In this document: positions 16,791 to 22,726 of the stretch, piece by piece | How the letters are laid out: the number at the start of each line of letters is the position of its first letter | How positions within the stretch are numbered: the first letter of the stretch is position 1 | Origin: a virus | Strand: one strand, 5' to 3' | Virus record (IMG/VR): IMGVR_UViG_3300037882_000507 | Coordinates: 1-22,726 of that record | Length of the DNA stretch: 22,726 nt | The notes under the pieces: model-generated | Seen by the model: only the letters and a program-made list of their open reading frames with translations | What the model was told of the DNA's origin: nothing | The model's database searches: none | Translations under genes and position numbers: made by a program

Positions 16791-18913
16791 CCGCTCAGAT
16801 TGAAATTAATGACACCCTTCCTCGTACTCAAATAATAGCCACAAGTGGTCAGCTTGAATTCGATACCGATTGGACAGCAAATGTTGCAAGCGATATAGAT
16901 GTATATCTTACTCCTGATGGAGTTGATCCAGATGATGCAACGCAACTCGTTAATCCAAATCTATACAATGTGACTTTTATTGGCGGTCAGCAAACAGTAC
17001 GAGTAACTTTTATATCTGGTGTTACATTAGATGACATTATAACTATTGTTAGAAATACACCAGCAAGCCGTACTAACCTTTATACCAATACTAATTTTAC
17101 TACCAGTATGCTAAACCAAGACTTTGGTATTTTGACTTTAGTGGATCAGCAAGCTCAACTTTACGATGAAGTCATTACCCCGCATTATAATTTATCAGCA
17201 ACGATTGAAGATAAAGATTTAATCCTTCCAGTTCTTGGTTCCATGCAAGCATGGCGAATGAACGAAGCTAATACTGCAATTGAATTAGTTACTATTCCAG
17301 ATGGTGGATTTGCTCCAGAAGTAGGAAGTTTTGTTACAGTAACAGATGAGCGAACAGATTTGCCCAATAGCTTTCCATTAGCTGATTTAGGTAATGCTTC
17401 AACCAGTGGTATGGGTATTCCCGCAGGAACAACAGCGCAACGGGTTACACCAACGGCTCCAAATATTGGATTACGATTTAATACAGATTTAGCCGTGATT
17501 GAGGCGTATATTGGCGGTGCATGGGTAGAAATTCCATCAAGTGCAGCAGGATTATTTTTGCCATTAGCAGGCGGAACAATGTCAGGACCCATTGATATGG
17601 GTGCAGAGCTTATTAATAATGTGCTTGACCCAGTAAGTGACCAAGATGCCGCGACAAAGATTTACGTTGATACCGTTGTTGGAGGTTCAGTTGGTGGTGC
17701 TCCAGGAAATATTCAATGGAATGATGCAGGTGCTTTTGGTGGTGATCCAAATTTTAATACCGATGGCGCGGGTAATGTCACCATTGATGGCTCGCTTGAG
17801 GTAGACAATCTATCGTTTAATGGCAATAGAATCTCACCAACCACTGGCCTTGTAGAGCTTGAAGACGCGCAATTGTTTAATGACCTTGACGCAGATAATA
17901 ACAAGATTATAAATCTTGATTTGCCAACTGCTGGTGGAGATGCCGCAAACAAAGAATATGTAGATTCAGTAGCCGCAGGATTCTTTTTTCTTGAGCCTGT
18001 GCGTGTAGCTTCTACTGCTAACTTCACCTCAACATATAACAATGGTGCGTCAGGTGTAGGAGCAACACTTACGGCAACGGTTAATGGCGCGGCTAGTCTT
18101 GACGGTGTATCGCTTGCTCTTAATGACCGTGTGTTATTTAAGAACCAAACTAGCACACTTGAAAATGGCATTTACTATGTATCACAAGTTGGATCTGGTG
18201 GAACACCAGCAATCTATACTCGCGCCCTAGACTATGATGAGCCTAGCGATATCGACCCCGGAGATATGGCAACGGTATTACAAGGCACTTCAAATGCCTC
18301 AACCTTTTGGGTAGAAACTGCGGTTGTTACAACCATAGGCACAGATCCTATAACATTTACACAGTTTGGGGTGGCAGCAGGAAATATTGTCACAATTACT
18401 GGCTCACAAACTGTTACAGGTCAAAAAACATTTGTTGCGCCAATACTTGGCGCAGCTAGTGCAACCAGTTTAAGTTTTACCAGTACGTCAGGGATTATTG
18501 GAACTACAACAAATAATAATGCTGCAGCTGGTAGTGTTGGTGAAGTTATTTCTTCAATTGTGCCAGTTGGTAGTGCTTTTTCTATTTCAACAAGTACATA
18601 TACAGATATCACTTCAATTTCATTAACTGCTGGGGATTGGGATTTATACGGTAACATTCTCTATATAATTGGTGGAGGCGGATCAATTTCTACAAGATGG
18701 TCAGCTATTAATAATGTTTCCGTAAACTTACCCTCAGATATTGGATTTGCTGGATTAGAGCAAGATACAACATCGGGAAGTTCTTCACTAATGGCTCCTT
18801 ACACTAGATACAGCTTGGCTGCAACGACAACAATATATCTAGTCGGATATGTAACTATTGTATCTGGAACTGTTACAGTTTGTGGAAATATTTTCGCTCG
18901 ACGAGCGCGATAA
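16787..18913 (+). CDS. Tail fibre protein, T7 gp17-type N-terminus
   Basis: This 708-aa protein is the likely receptor-binding fibre. Residues 1-150 match the T7-type tail-fibre N-terminal domain that anchors to the tail (IIATSGQLEFDTDW, then VRVTFISGVTLDDIITIVRNT). Two collar-like repeats follow, LPLAGGTMSGPIDMGAELINN near 258-296 and IINLDLPTAGGDAANKEYVD near 371-398. Next comes a beta-structured module (ENGIYYVSQVG, DPGDMATVLQG), and finally a Ser/Thr/Gly-rich C-terminal head that likely carries specificity. AAGGA lies 6 bases before the ATG, inside the homing endonuclease gene. A probable chaperone gene follows. Confidence 0.9.
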   Translation: MTAQIEINDTLPRTQIIATSGQLEFDTDWTANVASDIDVYLTPDGVDPDDATQLVNPNLYNVTFIGGQQTVRVTFISGVTLDDIITIVRNTPASRTNLYTNTNFTTSMLNQDFGILTLVDQQAQLYDEVITPHYNLSATIEDKDLILPVLGSMQAWRMNEANTAIELVTIPDGGFAPEVGSFVTVTDERTDLPNSFPLADLGNASTSGMGIPAGTTAQRVTPTAPNIGLRFNTDLAVIEAYIGGAWVEIPSSAAGLFLPLAGGTMSGPIDMGAELINNVLDPVSDQDAATKIYVDTVVGGSVGGAPGNIQWNDAGAFGGDPNFNTDGAGNVTIDGSLEVDNLSFNGNRISPTTGLVELEDAQLFNDLDADNNKIINLDLPTAGGDAANKEYVDSVAAGFFFLEPVRVASTANFTSTYNNGASGVGATLTATVNGAASLDGVSLALNDRVLFKNQTSTLENGIYYVSQVGSGGTPAIYTRALDYDEPSDIDPGDMATVLQGTSNASTFWVETAVVTTIGTDPITFTQFGVAAGNIVTITGSQTVTGQKTFVAPILGAASATSLSFTSTSGIIGTTTNNNAAAGSVGEVISSIVPVGSAFSISTSTYTDITSISLTAGDWDLYGNILYIIGGGGSISTRWSAINNVSVNLPSDIGFAGLEQDTTSGSSSLMAPYTRYSLAATTTIYLVGYVTIVSGTVTVCGNIFARRAR

Positions 18914-18926
18914 AAAGGAAACCATT

Positions 18927-19382
18927 ATGTCATTAAATTTAGTTGAAATTTGTTTAGTTAAATACCCCGGTCAAATAGAGGCTGGTAATATTTCATTTAA
19001 AAAACCAGATGAAAATATTTATTTTGCCCACTGGGCAGTTCCTGAAATATCTCAGCCAACAGAAGAATCAATATTAGCTGAGGAACCACAATGGGTAATA
19101 CCTTATGCAATGTTTCAGGCATTTAATGTGTTCTTACCATACATTGATAGGTTATTAGATACTACGGCTCAATCAAAGCAGTATGGAAATGCAGTATCGT
19201 GTGCAAGTTATGTATCAAGCACTAATCCACAATGGAAATTAGAAGCAGAAACTTTTGTATCGTGGCGTGATGCGGTTTTTGTTTATGCAATTAATATTCA
19301 AACGGAAGTGCAAGGTGGCGCACCCATTCCCTCATTTGAAGAATTTGTGGCAGGATTACCAGCGATTGTCTGGCCTAATTAA
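18927..19382 (+). CDS. Probable tail fibre assembly/chaperone protein
   Basis: The start at ATG 18927 is preferred because AAGGAAA lies just upstream and earlier in-frame codons lie within the fibre gene. The 151-aa product ends with WKLEAETFVSWRDAVFVYA...IPSFEEFVAGLPAIVWP. This C-terminal pattern is very common in phage proteins encoded next to fibres, usually annotated as tail assembly chaperones. The N-terminal half, with many aromatic and acidic residues (NIYFAHWAVPEISQP), is specific to this phage. The position directly after the fibre supports a role in fibre folding or trimerisation. No catalytic motif is seen. Confidence 0.6.
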   Translation: MSLNLVEICLVKYPGQIEAGNISFKKPDENIYFAHWAVPEISQPTEESILAEEPQWVIPYAMFQAFNVFLPYIDRLLDTTAQSKQYGNAVSCASYVSSTNPQWKLEAETFVSWRDAVFVYAINIQTEVQGGAPIPSFEEFVAGLPAIVWPN

Positions 19383-19405
19383 ACATAACAATGGAGAATA
19401 TAAAA

Positions 19406-19564
19406 ATGGGCAATGAATCAAGTTTAGTTCCTGAAATAAAGAGACGTGCTTTAAAAGGTGGGAAGAATGCACCATTTAAAGGAAAAGCACCATCCGATAA
19501 TAAATCAACTAATGTAAAAAACAATAATGTTAAAACAAAAATGAAAGATACTGGAAGGTCTTAA
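19406..19564 (+). CDS. Lysine-rich mini-protein 1, 52 aa
   Basis: The ATG at 19406 has GGAGA about 9 bases upstream. The 52-residue product has 10 Lys and 3 Arg, is probably disordered, and has no hydrophobic segment. It is the first of three short basic genes that follow each other with 1-base gaps. An alternative in-frame ATG lies at 19391. The family is not recognised. A nucleic-acid-binding or packaged peptide is possible but unproven. Confidence 0.6.
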   Translation: MGNESSLVPEIKRRALKGGKNAPFKGKAPSDNKSTNVKNNNVKTKMKDTGRS

Positions 19565-19565
19565 T

Positions 19566-19694
19566 ATGAAAAAGAACCCACTTAAAGACGCTAAAAAACA
19601 TTTGTTGTCTGATAATAAAGACGCAAAGAAAGAAATTAAAGAGCATAACAAATTAGTCAAAGAGCTTTCTAAATCACCAAAAAGGAAGAAATAA
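19566..19694 (+). CDS. Lysine-rich mini-protein 2, 42 aa
   Basis: The gene starts 1 base after the previous stop, with GGAAGG upstream. The 42-aa product has 15 Lys, mixed with Glu and Asp in a pattern suited to a short charged helix (KDAKKEIKEHNKLVKELSK) and a basic tail. It probably lies in one transcription unit with its neighbours. Function is unknown. Confidence 0.6.
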   Translation: MKKNPLKDAKKHLLSDNKDAKKEIKEHNKLVKELSKSPKRKK

Positions 19695-19695
19695 T

Positions 19696-19818
19696 ATGCT
19701 TAAACATTCTGATGCAGCACAAGATAAAAAGCTCATAAAAAAAGAAATAAAAGCCTACGAGAAAAAAGAAAAAATGGCTGAAAAAAAGAAAGAATCAAAG
19801 AAAACTAAAAAGAAATAA
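19696..19818 (+). CDS. Lysine-rich mini-protein 3, 40 aa
   Basis: The gene starts 1 base after the previous stop, with AAGGA about 10 bases before the ATG. The 40-aa product contains 17 Lys, most in the last two thirds. The SDAAQDKKLIKKEIKAYEKKE core looks like a helical motif, and I have an uncertain memory of similar short phage proteins. It shares the Asp-(2-3)-Lys-Lys-(4)-Lys-Glu-Ile-Lys rhythm with mini-protein 2, so an old duplication is possible. Function is unknown. Confidence 0.6.
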   Translation: MLKHSDAAQDKKLIKKEIKAYEKKEKMAEKKKESKKTKKK

Positions 19819-19877
19819 TCTTACTTATAGACTATAGTTAATGTAGGTAAATAGCTGTCATGATAAGATGGTGAACT

Positions 19878-20309
19878 ATGAGAACCTTACTTGTATTGAT
19901 TATGTCTATAAGTTTAATTGGCTGTCCAAAATATCATAGAATCGAATTTACTAATGAAATCTATTTATTGCCAAAGCCTGGCTTTGTTTGGCAAATTCAA
20001 AATGATTTATATTTTAAAGTTGATAATGTAGCTCACAAAATACCAGAAGGCTTTAAAACAGATTTAGCCTCTGTACCTCGGTTGTTATGGCCTTTATTTT
20101 CTCCAGTTCAATACGAGATAATCCTTCCATCAACCATCCATGATTTTTTTTATAAGAATAATTTTGGCTACACCAGGAAAGAGATAGACAGTATTTTTTA
20201 CTGGGCATTGATTGATAATGGCATTTCAAAGTTCAAAGCGTATGTGTTTTTTGTAGGTGTGCGAATGTTTGGATGGAATTATTTTAATAAGGGAAGCAAT
20301 GCAGATTAA
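19878..20309 (+). CDS. DUF1353 protein with lipoprotein signal
   Basis: This 143-aa protein has a short hydrophobic N-terminus ending in the lipobox LIGC (Cys16), so it is predicted to be lipidated and exported. The body has the DUF1353 pattern common near phage late genes (EGFKTDLASVPRLLWPLFSP, TIHDFFYKNNFGYTRKEIDSIFYWALIDNG, and a C-terminal VGVRMFGW). The biochemical role of DUF1353 is not established. A lipid-anchored form in a late operon could act in lysis or superinfection exclusion, but this is speculation. Its end overlaps RusA by 11 bases. The ribosome binding site is weak. Confidence 0.75.
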   Translation: MRTLLVLIMSISLIGCPKYHRIEFTNEIYLLPKPGFVWQIQNDLYFKVDNVAHKIPEGFKTDLASVPRLLWPLFSPVQYEIILPSTIHDFFYKNNFGYTRKEIDSIFYWALIDNGISKFKAYVFFVGVRMFGWNYFNKGSNAD

Positions 20310-20667
20310 ACTTGTTTTGCCATGGCCACCTTCTGCAAATACCTATTGGAGAAGAAATGGACATCGATATTTTATTTCTCCCAATGGAAAAAAATACCGT
20401 GATGAAGTCATTAACTCTTGTGCTATATATGCGAATTTGTTTGATGAAAACGCAAGAATTAATGTGCATGTGGATGCTTACCCGCCAGATAAAAGACGCA
20501 GGGATTTAGATAACTTGGGAAAATCACTTTTAGATTCCTTACAGGCTGCATTAATATTCCCTGATGATTCTCAAATAGACAGATTATGTTTTGTAAGGAT
20601 GCCAACCAATGAGAATAAAGTTGAGGTATACATTGAACGTATTAATCCAGTTACTACCTTGTACTAA
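20299..20667 (+). CDS. rusA: RusA-family Holliday junction resolvase
   Basis: This 122-aa protein probably cuts four-way DNA junctions symmetrically. The start at ATG 20299 is chosen because GGGAAG lies just upstream and the family begins near IKLVLPWPPSANTYWR. The acidic residues needed for catalysis are all present: Asp69 and Asp71 in RRRDLDN, Lys75, and Asp90 in PDDSQID. These line up one position earlier than Asp70, Asp72, Lys76 and Asp91 of E. coli RusA. Total length is also normal for the family. It is the only DNA-processing enzyme other than terminase and homing nucleases, and it lies before terL, suggesting a role in clearing branches before packaging. Confidence 0.92.
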   Translation: MQIKLVLPWPPSANTYWRRNGHRYFISPNGKKYRDEVINSCAIYANLFDENARINVHVDAYPPDKRRRDLDNLGKSLLDSLQAALIFPDDSQIDRLCFVRMPTNENKVEVYIERINPVTTLY

Positions 20668-20686
20668 CTTTTCTGCATAGTATAAT
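20659..20686 (+). promoter_or_regulatory. Candidate promoter for the HNH-terL unit
   Basis: TATAAT (20681-20686) is preceded 16 bases earlier by TTGTAC (20659-20664), which overlaps the RusA stop codon. Transcription would start near 20692, so the message would begin with the hairpin at 20691-20722. It is the best -10 match in the intergenic regions. The -35 is partial. Confidence 0.5.
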
Positions 20687-20690
20687 TACA

Positions 20691-20722
20691 AAGCCGGAGG
20701 GTTGCACCCCTTGATCCGGCTT
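20691..20722 (+). promoter_or_regulatory. Leader or terminator hairpin before HNH-terL
   Basis: AAGCCGGA (20691-20698) pairs perfectly with TCCGGCTT (20715-20722). Inside it GGG (20699-20701) can pair with CCC around TTGCA. There is no U-run after the stem, so a simple intrinsic terminator is not convincing. Its position directly at the predicted transcription start suggests a 5'-end stabilising hairpin or a control element. Confidence 0.55.
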
Positions 20723-20744
20723 ACTAAATTTACGGGATAATTAT

Positions 20745-21287
20745 ATGTCAAAATTGCCACCCATACCAAGCATATCTGTTGGTGAAAAAATAGAAATGCT
20801 TACCATTTTAGAAATTATACCAGGCCATTATCCAAAAGGGATGAAACATATTCCCGGAGGTCATACACACCGTAAAGTAAGATGCATTTGCGATTGCGGT
20901 CTTGAATGCATTATGGATTACGCATCAATTAGATGGCATAAAACAAAATCATGCGGTTGCCTATCATTAAGAATCGGTCAAACTCATGGTTTACACGGCA
21001 CTCCAGAATATCGCTCTTGGGATGGGATGAAGCGAAGGTGCTACAATAAGGCAGCAAAAGATTACACTCGCTATGGAGCCAGAGGCATAATTATGTGCGA
21101 TAGATGGAAGAATAATTTTCAAAATTTTATTGATGATATGGGATTTAAACCAACAATTAAACACTCCTTAGATAGAATTGATAATAATGGAAACTACGAG
21201 CCTAAAAATTGCAGATGGGCAACTGCTAAAGAGCAAGCTCAAAATAGAAGTCCAAATAGCAGGTGGGCAAATAAAATAAAGGAGTAA
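20745..21287 (+). CDS. HNH homing endonuclease, free-standing
   Basis: This 180-aa protein probably cuts DNA at the terL region of related phages lacking it. A Cys-rich zinc-ribbon-like part comes first (CDCG near 49-52 and CGC near 70-72). It is followed by HGLHGTPEYRSWDGMKRRCYN and a stretch ending YGARGIIMCDRW. The C-terminal nuclease segment near 141-168 has the pattern SLDRIDNNGNYEPKNCRWATAKEQAQNR seen in phage HNH endonucleases. It lies between a promoter-hairpin region and terL, with only 4 bases to the probable terL start. Its last codons contain the AAGGAG that would serve terL. Confidence 0.82.
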   Translation: MSKLPPIPSISVGEKIEMLTILEIIPGHYPKGMKHIPGGHTHRKVRCICDCGLECIMDYASIRWHKTKSCGCLSLRIGQTHGLHGTPEYRSWDGMKRRCYNKAAKDYTRYGARGIIMCDRWKNNFQNFIDDMGFKPTIKHSLDRIDNNGNYEPKNCRWATAKEQAQNRSPNSRWANKIKE

Positions 21288-21291
21288 TATA

Positions 21292-22602
21292 ATTTATATT
21301 AAAATTCCAGGAATAAATCCATATCCGCACCAATACCGCATGTTTAAAGCAGTGCAAAAAGGACTTAATGTGGTAAGCATTTGTCACAGAAGGTCTGGCA
21401 AGGACGTATGTTGCCTCCAGTTATGGGTTCTTAGGGCTTTAACTCGCGTAGGCACTCATGTCTATTTATTTCCGCAACTCAATCAGGCACGCAGTGTGAT
21501 TTGGAATGGTATGGATTATTCCGGTAAGCCTTTTATAGATGCTATACCAAATGCACTTATAGAATATAAAAATGATGCTCGAATGGAAATCAGGCTATCA
21601 AACGGTTCAAGATTAGTGCTAGGTGGCTCCAATAACTACAATTCTTTAATGGGAAGTAATCCTGTTACCATCATTTACTCAGAGTATGCGCTTCATCATC
21701 CACTGGCTAGGCAATACCTTAACCCAATATTAATCCAAAACGATGGCCTTGAAGTAATCAACAGTACACCTCGTGGTAAGAATCATTTGTTTGATGTGTA
21801 TGATGTGGTGCGTGATAACCCAAGATATCACATAGAGCATCTGTCTGTTAAAGAAACATTCAAGCACGACGGCACACCAATCATTACAGAACAACACATT
21901 GCCGAAGCACGAAAGATGGGCATGTCGGATGAAATGATAGACCAAGAGTTTATGTGTTCTTTTGATGTGGGTAATTTAGGTTCTTATTTTACGCGTGAAT
22001 TAGCGGATATGGATAGAGAAAGCCGGATAGGGATAGTTCCGGTTAACCCTAATCTTCCGCTTCATACATGCTGGGATTTGGGCGGTACAGACGCAACAGC
22101 AGGATGGATATTCCAAATCGATGGCCTTTACATTAACTTGGTATATCTTTTGCATGATTCTGGATTTGGCCTCAAATACTATCTTGAAAAAGCAGAGGAA
22201 TTAAGAAAGGCGCATCGATGCAAATGGGGTTATCATTTTATGCCTCACGATGTAGACCAAAAGCATCAAGGATGGGAATCAACAAAATCACGACTTCAAA
22301 TAGCACGAGAGCATGGCTGGCATTTTAAAGTTACGCCTAAGATTGATTTTGAAGACGGTATCGAATCAATGCGATTTGTTTTCCCAAGAATTCGAATAGA
22401 TAAAAACAACTGCGCTTTGGGTTTACGTGCAATGCGCGAATATCAGCGCGAATACGATGAGCTTAAAGCACGATTCAAGCCTCAGCCACTCGAGAACTGG
22501 TGTGTTCATATTATGGATGCACTACGTTATTTATCAGTAAATTATAAACGAATGTTTAATGTTCCTATGATGCCTACAAAATATGAGGTTGAGGGATTTT
22601 AA
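21292..22602 (+). CDS. terL: Terminase large subunit, probable non-AUG start
   Basis: TerL is the ATPase-nuclease motor for DNA packaging. Walker A is HRRSGKD (16-22, counted from ATG 21340) and Walker B is VTIIYSEYAL with its catalytic Glu. The nuclease part includes CWDLGGTDATAGW, MPHDVDQK and the C-terminal HIMDALRYL. The first standard start, ATG 21340, has no ribosome binding site and would exclude the upstream in-frame NPYPHQ segment, which fits the adenine-binding Q motif of terminases. AAGGAG at 21279-21284 points instead to ATT 21292 (spacing 7) or ATA 21289; no ATG, GTG or TTG exists in that frame after the stop at 21277. Start uncertain, identity firm. Confidence 0.88.
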   Translation: MYIKIPGINPYPHQYRMFKAVQKGLNVVSICHRRSGKDVCCLQLWVLRALTRVGTHVYLFPQLNQARSVIWNGMDYSGKPFIDAIPNALIEYKNDARMEIRLSNGSRLVLGGSNNYNSLMGSNPVTIIYSEYALHHPLARQYLNPILIQNDGLEVINSTPRGKNHLFDVYDVVRDNPRYHIEHLSVKETFKHDGTPIITEQHIAEARKMGMSDEMIDQEFMCSFDVGNLGSYFTRELADMDRESRIGIVPVNPNLPLHTCWDLGGTDATAGWIFQIDGLYINLVYLLHDSGFGLKYYLEKAEELRKAHRCKWGYHFMPHDVDQKHQGWESTKSRLQIAREHGWHFKVTPKIDFEDGIESMRFVFPRIRIDKNNCALGLRAMREYQREYDELKARFKPQPLENWCVHIMDALRYLSVNYKRMFNVPMMPTKYEVEGF

Positions 22603-22603
22603 A

Positions 22604-22726
22604 CCCAATAACCAAACCCGCGCAGGAAACAGTGAGGGAAACCTGCGCTTATTTGGCAACACTCAAGGAACTAATTCATTGTATGCGAGTTGCAAGAAGT
22701 TAACAACACAATCGATGCAACTCCGA
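22604..22726. repeat. Right terminal inverted repeat (123 bp)
   Basis: This is the inverted copy of 1-123, with one mismatch at 22627. It begins 1 base after the terL stop codon, as the left copy begins at the end of the endolysin gene. The outer 99 bases are identical to the left copy. It contains the same paired elements: an 8-bp stem at 22687-22694 with 22716-22723, and the larger hairpin at 22612-22656. Confidence 0.97.
22612..22656 (+). terminator. Hairpin in right repeat, possible terl terminator
   Basis: This is the mirror of 71-115: CCAAA pairs with TTTGG and GCGCAGG with CCTGCGC. It starts 9 bases after the terL stop codon and has a T-rich CTTATTT inside and after its inner stem. 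It is placed as a late transcript terminator, but with no clean U-tract. Confidence 0.4.

Noticed and set aside
17713-18171. Long leftward frame opposite the tail fibre
   Set aside because: It is a mirror of the fibre's codon pattern, with low-complexity Ser/Ala/Pro translation and no start signal.
16787-18913. Diversity-generating retroelement acting on the tail fibre
   Set aside because: The Bbp19-like gene recalls phage BPP-1, but no reverse transcriptase and no template/variable repeat pair is seen.
19819-19877. Promoter before the DUF1353 gene (TATAGT at 19833-19838)
   Set aside because: No -35 element at suitable distance; single AT-rich hexamers are expected by chance here.
20668-21291. 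Group I intron in terL carrying the HNH gene
   Set aside because: Only 77 and 4 non-coding bases flank the HNH gene, no intron core pairing was recognised, and RusA upstream cannot be a 5' exon of terL.
21276-21291. HNH-TerL fusion by +1 frameshift at AAG GAG TAA
   Set aside because: The frames are offset by +1 and overlap near the HNH stop, but no known slippery codon is there. AAGGAG is better explained as the terL ribosome binding site.
1-22726. tRNA genes or CRISPR arrays
   Set aside because: No cloverleaf-like sequence or regularly spaced repeat was seen on either strand.

Overview
The window is a 22.7 kb block of late genes from an AT-rich, T7-like podovirus (short-tailed dsDNA phage). 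It has terminase small subunit, head-tail connector (portal), scaffold, major capsid protein, gp11/gp12-like tail tube proteins, three consecutive internal virion (gp14/15/16-like) proteins, a T7-type tail fibre, terminase large subunit and an endolysin. The host cannot be named from the sequence. A Gram-negative bacterium is likely, from the podoviral architecture, the RusA resolvase and a lipobox protein.

Layout. Positions 1-123 and 22604-22726 are the same sequence in opposite orientation (122 of 123 bases identical). Immediately inside the left copy lies an endolysin gene read leftwards (116-586). All other genes read rightwards. In order: TerS, a 44-aa overlapping ORF and an 88-aa protein (626-1570); portal, Bbp19-like protein and scaffold (1573-4271); a structured leader and the major capsid protein (4272-5265); a fibre-like virion protein (5296-6090); tail tube proteins A and B (6104-9237); internal virion proteins (9239-16202); a GIY-YIG homing endonuclease (16206-16790); tail fibre and probable fibre chaperone (16787-19382); three lysine-rich mini-proteins (19406-19818); a DUF1353 lipoprotein and RusA (19878-20667); a promoter with a leader hairpin, an HNH endonuclease and TerL (20659-22602). 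The genes are tightly packed, with several ATGA-type overlaps. The longest gaps are the capsid leader (163 bases), 20668-20744 (77 bases) and 19819-19877 (59 bases, in which I see no convincing promoter). No gene-free stretch exceeds 300 bases.

How the parts work together. TerS and TerL package DNA through the portal into a scaffold-assembled head. RusA probably removes DNA branches before packaging. The gp11/gp12-like proteins form the tail, the gp14-16-like proteins are ejected to form the DNA conduit, the fibre binds the host, and the endolysin opens the wall. Two homing endonucleases sit at late-gene boundaries.

The main puzzles are these. There are inverted repeats at both ends, but no polymerase, primase, helicase, integrase or repressor. 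The end repeat is perfect for exactly 99 bases, which is also a common assembly k-mer, so the ends may be contig breaks rather than genome termini. TerL lacks a standard start codon before its conserved N-terminal motif. The capsid gene has its ribosome binding site inside an RNA stem. There is also a run of Lys-rich peptides.
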